Positions 39,717 to 47,761 of a stretch of 62,364 nucleotides of DNA are shown here, piece by piece. The first letter of the stretch is position 1, and every line of letters starts with the position of its first letter. The DNA comes from Oscillospiraceae bacterium (GTDB taxonomy: Bacteria; Bacillota; Clostridia; Oscillospirales; Ruminococcaceae): contig JAAWRH010000022.1 in NCBI GenBank assembly GCA_022800935.1, forward strand, positions 1 through 62,364, in the 5' to 3' direction. The notes beneath the pieces are model-generated. The model saw nothing but the letters and a program-made list of their open reading frames with translations, was not told the origin of the DNA and did not search any database. Made by a program: the position numbers and the translations under genes.

Positions 39717-41000
39717 TTAAGATGCATTTGAATCGGGTGTCTCCTGCGGCTGGGAAGTCTCGCTCTCTGTATTCTCCCCTTCTGGTGCTTTGCTTACGCT
39801 TTCAGATTCAGACTCCCCCTCGCCTGCCTGAGGCTCTCCCTGGGGGATGTTCTCCTGCGTCTCTTCTCCCTCGGAGGATGACCCGGTCCCGTCCTTGGAC
39901 TTCGCCTTTTCGTCCTCTTTGGGGGAATCGGGATTCTCTAGCTCCTCCAGGTTCTCCACCAAAGTGAAGGGGGCGTAGTAATTGTTTCTGGCCAGGGTCT
40001 TTACCAGGCGGTAATGCCCCGGTTCCAGGGGGTGGAAGATCTCCAGGGGAAAGGATTCCCGCATAACGCTGCGGGGCGCTACAATGATGGTAAAGTCCGG
40101 ACCGCCGCTGCTCTCACACCGCCTCCACACCTCCCCGTCCCACCGCTCCAGAAAGCAGCGGTAGGAAAAGGAGAGCTCCTGGTCCGTTTTATTGACAACC
40201 TCGTAATCCACGTTGGGGCTGGCGGTGAGATAGGCGCTTTTTATGGTGTGTATTTCGTAAAAGGTGGTGTCCTCCTCAAGGGGGTCCGCCTGTATCTCAA
40301 AGGGAACGGTTCTCCAGAAATGCTGGTTGATGTAGACGCGCAGGCGGTAATAGCCCTCTGGGATGCGGTCGTCTCCGTACCGCTCGCTGGGCTCCTTCAG
40401 CCAGTCCAGCGGAACCCCCACCAGGCGCTTTTGACCCGGTTCAACGGCGTACCGGATGGTCTGGCTGTCCAGCCGGTGGGTTCCCAGGGGAACCCACTTC
40501 CCGCCCTCCAGCTTTTCCAGCTCATAGTCCCGCATGATGTACATGGCCTCGCCGCTGTTATTGGTCAGGCGGAAATAGATGCGGGAGGTTTCCGCGCCGT
40601 AGACCCACTTCTCAATGGTGACATCTGCCAGCTGCCACAGGGACGGCTCCTGGGATTCCGGCTGGACGGGCACATCGGTTCCGCCGCCTGGATCGGAGGA
40701 AGCGGAGCTGGAAGACGCCGGCTGGGAAACATCGGATTCCGGACGCTGGGGTTCCTCCGAGGACGACGGGGACATGGAGGAGGATGAGGGCGCAGAAGAG
40801 GATGAGGATTTTGAAGAGCTGGAGGAGGGCGGCGGGACGCTCTGGGAGGAGGACGGCTGAGAGGCGGAGGAAACTGGCTGGGAGGCGGACTCCTCCTGAA
40901 CGGGGAGGCGGCACCCCGCCATGACCAAAGCGCAGCACAGCCCTATCGCCGCCGCTTTTTTCATGTCAAAAATCCGGAGCCCTTTGAGCCTTCTTCCCAT
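39717..41000 (-). CDS. Ser/Pro-rich lipoprotein with Ig-like domains
   Basis: The 427-residue protein has a lipoprotein signal ending LVMAGC (Cys30). A low-complexity Ser/Pro/Glu linker covers about residues 36-110. Two related beta-rich domains follow (about 118-225 and 230-335), each with a strand pattern like IEKWVYGAETSRIYFRLTNN and EKLEGGKWVPLG, resembling bacterial Ig-like (Big_14-type) modules. An acidic Ser/Glu/Pro-rich tail of about 90 residues ends the protein. It should be anchored outside the membrane. ATG 41000 has GAGGTG just upstream. It is monocistronic; no function is known. Confidence 0.78.
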   Translation of the reverse strand: MGRRLKGLRIFDMKKAAAIGLCCALVMAGCRLPVQEESASQPVSSASQPSSSQSVPPPSSSSSKSSSSSAPSSSSMSPSSSEEPQRPESDVSQPASSSSASSDPGGGTDVPVQPESQEPSLWQLADVTIEKWVYGAETSRIYFRLTNNSGEAMYIMRDYELEKLEGGKWVPLGTHRLDSQTIRYAVEPGQKRLVGVPLDWLKEPSERYGDDRIPEGYYRLRVYINQHFWRTVPFEIQADPLEEDTTFYEIHTIKSAYLTASPNVDYEVVNKTDQELSFSYRCFLERWDGEVWRRCESSGGPDFTIIVAPRSVMRESFPLEIFHPLEPGHYRLVKTLARNNYYAPFTLVENLEELENPDSPKEDEKAKSKDGTGSSSEGEETQENIPQGEPQAGEGESESESVSKAPEGENTESETSQPQETPDSNAS

Positions 41001-41144
41001 GAAAACACCTCATTTTCCCAATGACATTCCTGTCCCCAAACCGACTGTGCCCAAAATTACAGTCTTTTTTTCATTATAGCGCGACAAAGTATCGAAATTA
41101 AAGCATAATTACTACTAATTTGTGAATACTGGCGGCTAAGGCCA

Positions 41145-41209
41145 AAAAAGAGGAAAAGAGCACAAATTGCGCGTTTGCCGCGGCGCCATATCCGTGTCCT
41201 TTTCCTCTG
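41145..41209. terminator. Bidirectional terminator downstream of queT
   Basis: AAGAGGAAAAG near 41150 pairs with CTTTTCCTCT near 41200, with a long loop, and T/A runs occur on both outer sides. Further small stems lie at 41221-41250 (GATGAGCCG/CGGCTTCTCATC) and about 41272-41312 (ATGGCTT/AAGCCAT). Nothing else was recognised from 41001 to 41324. Confidence 0.65.
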
Positions 41210-41324
41210 ATGCTTTTTTACGATGAGCCGCAGCGGAACGGCTTCTCATCCGCATTGCTTTTCCGCTTTAATGGCTTGCTGCCCTCAGTCGCACAAGGCT
41301 GCGTAAAGCCATCTGCGGCGGGTG

Positions 41325-41879
41325 TTAAAGGGAGGCCTCATGGGTCCCGCGGCAGGGAAACAGCCTTTTGGTCACGCCGGTTTTTTCCAGCATCCAGACC
41401 AGCGGCAGTCCCAGGGCGGCGCAGGCAATCAGCTCTCCAGCCCCCACGCTGAGGGCCTGAACGGCGAAAATCTTCCACTGAAAGCTGCCCGCAATCAAAA
41501 AGGTCAGCTCGCCGCCGACAATCGCCGCGTTGAGCAGCACCGGGGGCAGGGCGGAGAGCACTGGAATTCCCTTCACCCGTACATTCCTGAGCCAATAGGA
41601 CAGAACCGCCGCAATGGCGGTTGCCAATGTGCCGAAGGGGATGTCCAGCCATCCCAGGATATCCGCGCCGGTAAAAAAGCCCACAGTGTTGGTGATAAGG
41701 CACCCCAGGGACACCCCGACGATCATTACCGGGTCGAAGACCGGCAAAAGGGTAAGGGCCTCCGCGATGCGCAGCTGCACTGTTCCAAAGGAGATGGGGG
41801 CCAGGGCCAGGCTCACTGCCGCGTACATGGCGGCAATCATAGCGGCCAGGGCCATTTGGTAGACCTTGCTTTGTTTCAT
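41325..41879 (-). CDS. queT: QueT-family transporter (queuosine precursor S component)
   Basis: This 184-residue protein has five to six membrane helices. It starts VYQMALAAMIAAMYAAVSLA, and GTVQLRIAEALTLLPVFDP is the QueT hallmark. It should be the substrate-binding S component of an ECF transporter, importing a deazapurine precursor of queuosine. The shared EcfT/EcfA module is not in the window. No preQ1 riboswitch was recognised upstream; instead an inverted repeat lies at 41911-41932. Confidence 0.88.
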   Translation of the reverse strand: MKQSKVYQMALAAMIAAMYAAVSLALAPISFGTVQLRIAEALTLLPVFDPVMIVGVSLGCLITNTVGFFTGADILGWLDIPFGTLATAIAAVLSYWLRNVRVKGIPVLSALPPVLLNAAIVGGELTFLIAGSFQWKIFAVQALSVGAGELIACAALGLPLVWMLEKTGVTKRLFPCRGTHEASL

Positions 41880-41910
41880 GATTCATTTGTCCTTTCGTAG
41901 TATAGTTTAA

Positions 41911-41932
41911 AGTCAGGAAGTTGCGACTGACT
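41911..41932. promoter_or_regulatory. Inverted repeat upstream of queT
   Basis: AGTCAG-N10-CTGACT, read as AGTCAGGAAGTTGCGACTGACT on the plus strand, lies about 15 bases upstream of a minus-strand TATACT -10-like element. This position suits a DNA-binding regulator or an RNA stem. Confidence 0.4.
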
Positions 41933-42058
41933 GCCAAAAATCCGCTGCCTCTGTGCAGCCGGTTATGCCCAGAGCCCCGGTTTTCGCCGGAATTCCCCAT
42001 AAAGCAATAACCGAAGAGAAGCCGCCCGCAGTGCGGACGGCTTCCACTTTCCGGGAAC

Positions 42059-42135
42059 TGGTGCGCCTGAAGGGATTTGAACCCCCGGCTTCGTCCTTAG
42101 GAGGGACGCACTCTATCCAGCTGAGTTACAGACGC
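42059..42135 (-). tRNA. tRNA-Arg (anticodon CCT)
   Basis: Read on the minus strand, GCGTCTG pairs with CAGGCGC, the D-arm is CTCAGCTGGATAGAG, and the anticodon stem CGTCC/GGACG encloses CTCCTAA with anticodon CCT. The T-arm is GGGGGTTCAAATCCC, and the CCA end is encoded. It reads AGG codons. Confidence 0.95.
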
Positions 42136-42224
42136 ATGGATTTGTTGGCTTTTTCATTTTACTACCCCGCGGGGAATTTGTCAAGGAAGAAATGAGTGTT
42201 CTGGCCAGTCAGCGTAAAATTGAC

Positions 42225-42260
42225 GCGGACCCCAAAAGCGCCTAGGCTTTTGGGGTCCGC
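42225..42260 (-). terminator. Terminator of the XRE repeat-protein gene
   Basis: GCGGACCCCAAAAG pairs perfectly with CTTTTGGGGTCCGC; on the minus strand GTCAATTTTAC follows. Confidence 0.85.
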
Positions 42261-42286
42261 TGCCTGCCGGTTGCCGGAAAGGGGCG

Positions 42287-43138
42287 TCAGAGATACTTCT
42301 CCACAATGAATTTCGTCATTGTGTCACGGTCCAGGAAGGGGGCGATGTCCCGAATGGCCTTGATGCCGTCCTTTTTTACGGCGCGGCGGGCAAAACCGGC
42401 AAGGACTTCCTTGTTCAAAAAGGGGCACATATCTTCCAGACCGTGCAGGCCGTTTTTCTCGAACTCCTCCCCCGCCAGGCGCTGGAGCGTCTCCTGGGAG
42501 AGAAAGGGGTACAGCTCGTCCATATGGCGCAGGCCGTTCCGGGCATATTCCAGCTCCGCGATGTCCTCCCGCTGCTCCCCGGAGAGGAAGGGGATGAGCT
42601 CCTCTATCCCCCTCATGCCGAACCTCTGGTACAGCTTCACTGCGGCCTTGCCCAGGGCATCCTTTCCCGCAAAGGGGGCCACGATGTCCAGGTCCCGGCC
42701 ATCCCCGCTTTCGGCGGCCTTGAGGAGGATGTTGTCCACTACGCTGCCCCCGATAAAGGGCAGCAGGTCCTCAATCTCCTTGAGGTCGGAAACCTCCAGC
42801 TTTTCAAAAACCTCGTCCACCTGGTCCGGCTTGAGGATGGGGGCAACCTCGCTCAGCTCCTCCGGGGTGATGGGGTTGGCCTCCAGGTAAATTTTTCCCC
42901 CGTCCTTGGTCAGGGATTCCACCAGCTCGGATTTTTCCCCCAGCAGCTCGTCAATGGATACCCCGAACAGCCCGGCCAGCTCCGGCAGCTTGGAGATATC
43001 CGGCATGGAATTCCCCCGCTCCCAGTTGGATACCGCCTGAAAGCTGATTCCCATCTGATCCGCCAGCTCCATCTGGGTCATGTTCCGCTCCCTGCGCAGC
43101 TCGGAGATTTTCCGCCCCACTCGTTCCATGTTTAACAT
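42287..43138 (-). CDS. XRE regulator with six 28-residue helical repeats
   Basis: The protein has 283 residues. Residues 6-66 are an XRE HTH (MTQMELADQMGISFQAVSNW then ERGNSMPDISKL). From residue about 120 on, the protein is built of repeats with the core L/I-x3-PFL-x3-x-L. The Pro-Phe pairs stand at 127, 155, 183, 211, 239 and 267, exactly 28 residues apart. Each unit looks like two short helices, so the C-terminal part is probably a superhelical protein- or ligand-binding array. ATG 43138 follows AAAGGAAA. It has no operon partner. Confidence 0.82.
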   Translation of the reverse strand: MLNMERVGRKISELRRERNMTQMELADQMGISFQAVSNWERGNSMPDISKLPELAGLFGVSIDELLGEKSELVESLTKDGGKIYLEANPITPEELSEVAPILKPDQVDEVFEKLEVSDLKEIEDLLPFIGGSVVDNILLKAAESGDGRDLDIVAPFAGKDALGKAAVKLYQRFGMRGIEELIPFLSGEQREDIAELEYARNGLRHMDELYPFLSQETLQRLAGEEFEKNGLHGLEDMCPFLNKEVLAGFARRAVKKDGIKAIRDIAPFLDRDTMTKFIVEKYL

Positions 43139-43271
43139 ATGCGTTTTCCTTTCTGCTCCGTGCGGCTTTCTGCCGCATCCCGCAATTCCATCATACAGGA
43201 ACCCGCCCCCGCAGGAAAGCAAGTGTTGGTTGAATCGGCCCGTGTGGGGATTCAAGGGATGGTTGAAATGG

Positions 43272-43778
43272 CTATTCCATGCCTTTTTCCCGCATCCTCA
43301 CCAGCTCGATGGCCTCCTTGCCGGTCATGTGCTCTATGGACAGCTCCAGAATCACGAACTGGGAGGCGGTTTCAATCTCCTGTTGAACGCTTTCCTCACT
43401 TTCCAGGGGGGAATAGCGGGCCATCAGCTTTTTAATGGCCTCCAGCCACTCCTCCCCTTCCTCGATGACCCGTATTTTTCCAAAGACAATCACACTGCGG
43501 TAATGGGTAGTGAACCGCTCCGGGACAATCTCGTCCTGGTCCACCACACAGAAGGATACCTTCTCCTCCTGGCGGAGGGCATCCAGCTTGTGGCCGGATT
43601 TGGCGCAGTGGAAGTAAATTTTGTTGGCCTTTTCGTCGAAAACATAGCTCAGGGGCACGGCATAGGGATAACCTTCATCCCCCGTCACGGCCAGCACCCC
43701 GAAGGTGCGGCGGAGCAGGACGTCTTTAGAATCCCTTTCGGAAAGCTGCTGTTTTTTGCGGCGCATTTCTCTGAACAT
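43272..43778 (-). CDS. Pyridoxamine-phosphate-oxidase-like flavoprotein (Nim-like)
   Basis: The 168-residue protein has the split-barrel FMN fold. It starts MFREMRRKKQQLSERDSKDV and contains FGVLAVTGDEGYPYAVPLSY, KIYFHCAKSGHKLDALR and VSFCVV, all typical of the NimA/NimC-like group. Some members reduce 5-nitroimidazoles; most have unknown substrates, and PdxH activity is unlikely because its PLP-site residues are absent. ATG 43778 is somewhat far from AGGAGG (12 bases), so a slightly earlier TTG is possible. Confidence 0.85.
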   Translation of the reverse strand: MFREMRRKKQQLSERDSKDVLLRRTFGVLAVTGDEGYPYAVPLSYVFDEKANKIYFHCAKSGHKLDALRQEEKVSFCVVDQDEIVPERFTTHYRSVIVFGKIRVIEEGEEWLEAIKKLMARYSPLESEESVQQEIETASQFVILELSIEHMTGKEAIELVRMREKGME

Positions 43779-43826
43779 GGTAATCAATAGCCTCCTGTCT
43801 GATGTGTTTGCTCTTGTATTACTAAT

Positions 43827-43855
43827 ATCATAGCATAAAGAACATTTAAAGTCAA
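43827..43855 (-). promoter_or_regulatory. Promoter of the Nim-like gene
   Basis: On the minus strand, TTGACT (43855-43850), 17 bases and TATGAT (43832-43827). Confidence 0.75.
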
Positions 43856-44061
43856 TTTCCTGCATGGGTGGCGGCAGGCAGGGGAGGGGGACCGGGACCA
43901 TGGGAACCGGCCCGGTCCATAGGCCAAAATCGCCATCTTTCAGATGCCAAATTGTGAATAATACTCAAAAAATAGTTAAAATCGGAAAAATTTGTGACTC
44001 GTATTTGGCGGAATTGTGATATTTCTTTTTCCCAAAACCGCAAAAATCGGTCAGTTTACTA

Positions 44062-44089
44062 TTGACAAAAAGCCGGGGGGGGGTATAAT
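44062..44089 (+). promoter_or_regulatory. Oligopeptide-transporter promoter with a G9 tract in its spacer
   Basis: A consensus TTGACA (44062-44067) and TATAAT (44084-44089) are 16 bases apart. Nine consecutive G (44075-44083) fill the half of the spacer next to the -10. Gain of one G would give the optimal 17-base spacing and loss would give 15, so slippage at replication could tune expression. A leader of about 180 bases follows before the ATG. From 43856 to 44061 no gene was seen. Confidence 0.8.
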
Positions 44090-44273
44090 TGAGTATATGG
44101 GTAAGCAGTGCAGGATTTTTGCTGAAAGTTGCAAAATTTAAAAATTCAGTTTCTGTACCGCTTATCACAAAAGGTTGTCTGTTACATTTTTGCCGGAACC
44201 AAAAAGGTTGATTTCTAATCAGAATCTATCCGGCAGCGTTAAACAGAGATTTACAGTAGGAGGTTTTATTTGC

Positions 44274-46472
44274 ATGAAAAAAAGGATTTTGTCCTTCATC
44301 CTTGTTGCATCCCTGGCCATGACCGGCCTGGCGGGATGTAATCAGGGCAGCGAAAGCAGCCAGCCTTCGGAAAGCGGCAGCACCGGCAGCAGCACACCTG
44401 CTTCCAGCGGTAGCCAGTCTTCTTCCGAGGCTTCTTCCACCCCCGCGGAGACCGTCTCTTATGAGAACAAGGCCATCCTGGGCAACAGCACCGAGCTTTC
44501 CGGCGATTTCCGTGTTCCCGGCTGGGGCTCCAGCACTGCCGGTGCAGCTGATCAGGACATTAACCGCCTGACCAGCTACGACTACAATACTATGGCAGCC
44601 AACCAGGGCGGCGCTTATGTTTGGAATGACACCGTTGTCAAGGAGCACAGCGAAGCCTTGAACGAGGACGGCACCAAGACCTATACCATCAAGATTAACG
44701 AGGGCCTGAAGTTCAGCGACGGTAGTCCCATCACCATCAAAAACTATCTGGCATCCGCCTTGTCCTTTTCCACGCCCGTCACCCAGGCCGCTGGCTACAA
44801 CGGCGCGGGCGATCAGCATGTTGTAGGGTATGAGAACTACAAAGTTTACACCGGTCCGGGTTCCGCCGAAGGCACCAAGGAATTCTCCGGTTACCGCATG
44901 ATTGACGACTATACCTGCTCCATCACAATAAATTCTGAGTATAGCAATTACTATTTTGCCTACACCTACGGCAATCTCCCCTGTAGAGCCATGGGACTGG
45001 TTCTGGGCGAAGGCGTTGACATCATGGACGACGGCAACGGATGCTATCTGACCGATAACTACTATGAGAAGAACGGCTCCGACGAGTATGTCAAGGCCAC
45101 TGAGCTGAGTGCCAACCGTTACGACATCACAAAATATCCCTATTGCGGTGCTTATGTGGTGGAGAAGTATGATGAGGGCACCAAGGAAGCGACTCTGAAG
45201 CTCAATCCGGAGTTCCAGGGCAACTTTGAGGGCCAGAAGCCTTCCATTGAGACCATTGTCTATGTAAAGATTATTTCCGAGACACAGCTGGCTACCCTGC
45301 AAAGCGGCGGCATTGATGTGCTGTCTGGCATCACCGGCGGCGACGAGACCAAGGAAGCCTTGGCCATTGTGGATGACGAGAAGTTCAGCGAGGTCCACTA
45401 TCAGCGCGCTGGCTTTGGTAAAATTCAGTTTGAATGCGACTTTGGTCCCACCATGTTCCAGGAAGTCCGTCAGGCTGTGGCCTACCTGCTCAACCGCAAC
45501 GAGTTCTGCCAGCAGTTTACCGGCGGCTACGGCGTGGTTGTGGACGGCCCTTATTCCCCCGACTTTGATATGTGGAAGGCCGTTCAGGACGAAATCGAGC
45601 TCATCGACTACTCCTACTCCCCCGACACCGCTGTCAAGATTCTTGAGGACGGCGGCTGGGTTTACAACTCCAAGGGCGAGCCTTGGGCGGCAGGCGCTAC
45701 CGGCGTGGATGCTGTCCGCTACAAGAAGCTGACCGCTGAGGAAGCGGAAGGCAACCCCAATTCCAAGGACGTTAATAAGAGCTATAAGTCCGTTGCCAAC
45801 ACCGACGGCGTCGAATACAAGACCGTAGAGGTCAACGGCGAATACTATATGCCCCTGGTCATCAATTGGTTCGGCACCGCAGACAACACTGTCACCGATA
45901 TGCTTACCACCAACCTGGCCAACAGCTCCGACGTGGCCGCTGCTGGTATGATTATTCGTCCTACTCAGGGCGATCTCACCACCCTGCGCGGCAACATCTA
46001 CCGCGACTCCTCCATGGGCTATGAAGGTACCCCCACATACGGTATGGTCAATATGGCTTTAGGCTGGACCAGCGCTGTTTACGATTACGCCTATAACTGG
46101 TCTCTTGAGGCGGATCATTTCAAGAATTCTTCCGTCAAGCTCTTTGACGAGTACGACAAAGCGTTCCCCTATGACCTTAATGACCCCAAGAAGCTGACCT
46201 ATGAGGAAGCTATGGAAGCCTCCGGCGGCAAGCTGGGCATGGATTACCTGTCCATGGCCATGGTGTATAACTCCAAAGATGTAGATGAATACAACCAGTG
46301 GTGGATGGGCTACATTGAGCGTTGGAATCAGCTGATGCCCGAGATTCCCCTGTACTCCAACTACTACTACGATGTGTACAACGCTAAACTGGAAAACTTT
46401 GTGACCTCTCCCTTCTTCGGTCCCGCACGTGCCATCCTCTATGCCAATGTAAAGGGTCACGCAGCCAACTAA
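44274..46472 (+). CDS. Oligopeptide-binding lipoprotein (SBP_bac_5)
   Basis: The 732-residue protein has a lipoprotein signal ending LAGC (Cys near 22), a Ser/Gly/Thr-rich linker to about 70, and a family-5 binding domain. In it, LKFSDGSPITIKNYLAS is the classic LxFxDGxPxTAxD-like strand and RQAVAYLLNRNEFCQQF the matching lobe helix. It is about 200 residues longer than usual DppA/OppA, with extra loops in the middle and near 490-540. The following genes encode two permeases and two ATPases. AGGAGG lies ten bases before the ATG. Confidence 0.9.
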   Translation: MKKRILSFILVASLAMTGLAGCNQGSESSQPSESGSTGSSTPASSGSQSSSEASSTPAETVSYENKAILGNSTELSGDFRVPGWGSSTAGAADQDINRLTSYDYNTMAANQGGAYVWNDTVVKEHSEALNEDGTKTYTIKINEGLKFSDGSPITIKNYLASALSFSTPVTQAAGYNGAGDQHVVGYENYKVYTGPGSAEGTKEFSGYRMIDDYTCSITINSEYSNYYFAYTYGNLPCRAMGLVLGEGVDIMDDGNGCYLTDNYYEKNGSDEYVKATELSANRYDITKYPYCGAYVVEKYDEGTKEATLKLNPEFQGNFEGQKPSIETIVYVKIISETQLATLQSGGIDVLSGITGGDETKEALAIVDDEKFSEVHYQRAGFGKIQFECDFGPTMFQEVRQAVAYLLNRNEFCQQFTGGYGVVVDGPYSPDFDMWKAVQDEIELIDYSYSPDTAVKILEDGGWVYNSKGEPWAAGATGVDAVRYKKLTAEEAEGNPNSKDVNKSYKSVANTDGVEYKTVEVNGEYYMPLVINWFGTADNTVTDMLTTNLANSSDVAAAGMIIRPTQGDLTTLRGNIYRDSSMGYEGTPTYGMVNMALGWTSAVYDYAYNWSLEADHFKNSSVKLFDEYDKAFPYDLNDPKKLTYEEAMEASGGKLGMDYLSMAMVYNSKDVDEYNQWWMGYIERWNQLMPEIPLYSNYYYDVYNAKLENFVTSPFFGPARAILYANVKGHAAN

Positions 46473-46508
46473 GTTTTCTGTGTAAACCAAATGAGATGAT
46501 GAGATGAT

Positions 46509-46558
46509 GCGATGGGACAGCCAAACCGGCAGGGAAGGCTGTCTCATTGCGCGTTTTT
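46509..46558 (+). terminator. Internal terminator after the binding-protein gene
   Basis: GCGATGGGACAGCC pairs with GGCTGTCTCATTGC and is followed by GCGTTTTT. It probably reduces transcription into the permease genes, giving an excess of binding protein. A small stem CCCGGT/ACCGGG follows at 46612-46629. Confidence 0.8.
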
Positions 46559-46716
46559 AGTATGACAAAGGAATTTCTGACCAGACCATGCGGTCGATTC
46601 CATTGTGGAAACCCGGTCCAAAAACCGGGGGGAATCCTCTTTGACCCGATTGCTGCCTCCGGCAGGGCCGGACGGTGTAGTCAGAGCTTCCTTAAAATAT
46701 GGAAGGGGGATACAAA

Positions 46717-47745
46717 TTGAGTAAATATGTATTAAAAAGAGTCGGCTATATGCTGGTAGTCCTTGTCATCCTTTCCTTTTTGATGTTCCTGCTCTATGCT
46801 CTTATCCCGTTTGACCGGGCTGTCATGGAGGCGGAGCCGTACAAGGAAAGCCTGAAGAATAACCCTAATGCGGGTATTCTGTATGAGCAGCGGCTGGCAG
46901 AACTGCGGGCAGATCTGGGCACTGACCAAAATGTTTTTGTGCGGTATTTGGGATGGCTAGGAGTGGGGCCAATCAACGGCAAATATAAAGGCATCCTCCA
47001 GGGCAACCTGGGCTGGAGCTATACTTATAGCCGCTCCGCCAAGGACGTGCTGATCGTCCCCATGCAAAATACCATTTTCATCAATATCTTTGCGACAATT
47101 ATGGGCCTGGGCGTCACCATCCCCCTGGGCATCTTCTGCGCAGTACACCGAGGCAGTAAGCGGGACACCGCCGTGCAGGTGGGCACCATTGTCGGCTACA
47201 GCCTCCCGGTATTTATCACAGCCATTATCTTTATCTGGATATTCGCCATCAATCTGGGCTGGTTCCCGGTGTCGGGCATGAAGACCCCCGGCTCCAACTA
47301 CACCGGCCTGGCGGAGTTGAAGGACCGGCTCTATTATATGATGCTGCCCCTCATTGTCATGACCTTTACCTCCCTGGGCGGTATGACCCGCTATGTCCGG
47401 GCCTCCATGTCGGAAGCCCTCTCCATGGACTGTATCCGCACCGCCCGCGCCAAGGGCCTGAAGGAAAAGACAGTCGTCTACTCCCATGCCTTCCGCAATG
47501 CCCTGATCCCCATCATCACCCAGGTGATTGGCTGGTTCACGGGAATTTTCAGCGGCTCTGTGGTTATTGAGAACATCTTCGGCCTAAACGGCATGGGCCG
47601 CATGTACATTCAAAGCCTGAACAACAAGGACTTTGAGGTGGTGCTGCTGTTACAGATGTTCTATGTTATTGTCGGCCTGGTGGGCAACCTGGTTGTGGAC
47701 CTGGCCTACGGTCTGGCGGATCCCAGGGTGCGCGTCAATAAATAA
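46717..47745 (+). CDS. Oligopeptide ABC permease, DppB type
   Basis: The 342-residue protein has six membrane helices: TM1 near 8-28, then NLGWSYTYSRSAKDVL and the core with the EAA loop MDCIRTARAKGLKEKTVVYS near residue 235. The end FVVLLL...VDLAYGLADPRVRVNK is the standard DppB C-terminus. TTG 46717 is preferred: AAGGGGG is spaced seven bases before it, whereas ATG 46699 has no site. It should pair with the permease encoded 16 bases downstream. Confidence 0.9.
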   Translation: MSKYVLKRVGYMLVVLVILSFLMFLLYALIPFDRAVMEAEPYKESLKNNPNAGILYEQRLAELRADLGTDQNVFVRYLGWLGVGPINGKYKGILQGNLGWSYTYSRSAKDVLIVPMQNTIFINIFATIMGLGVTIPLGIFCAVHRGSKRDTAVQVGTIVGYSLPVFITAIIFIWIFAINLGWFPVSGMKTPGSNYTGLAELKDRLYYMMLPLIVMTFTSLGGMTRYVRASMSEALSMDCIRTARAKGLKEKTVVYSHAFRNALIPIITQVIGWFTGIFSGSVVIENIFGLNGMGRMYIQSLNNKDFEVVLLLQMFYVIVGLVGNLVVDLAYGLADPRVRVNK

Positions 47746-47761
47746 GAGAGGAGGCAACAAG

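Noticed and set aside
41880-42058. preQ1 riboswitch in the queT leader
   Set aside because: No stretch fitting the preQ1-I or preQ1-II core could be recognised by eye, so none is annotated.
46491-46516. GATGAGATGATG short tandem repeat
   Set aside because: Only two to three imperfect units; best explained as part of the 5' side of the terminator region.
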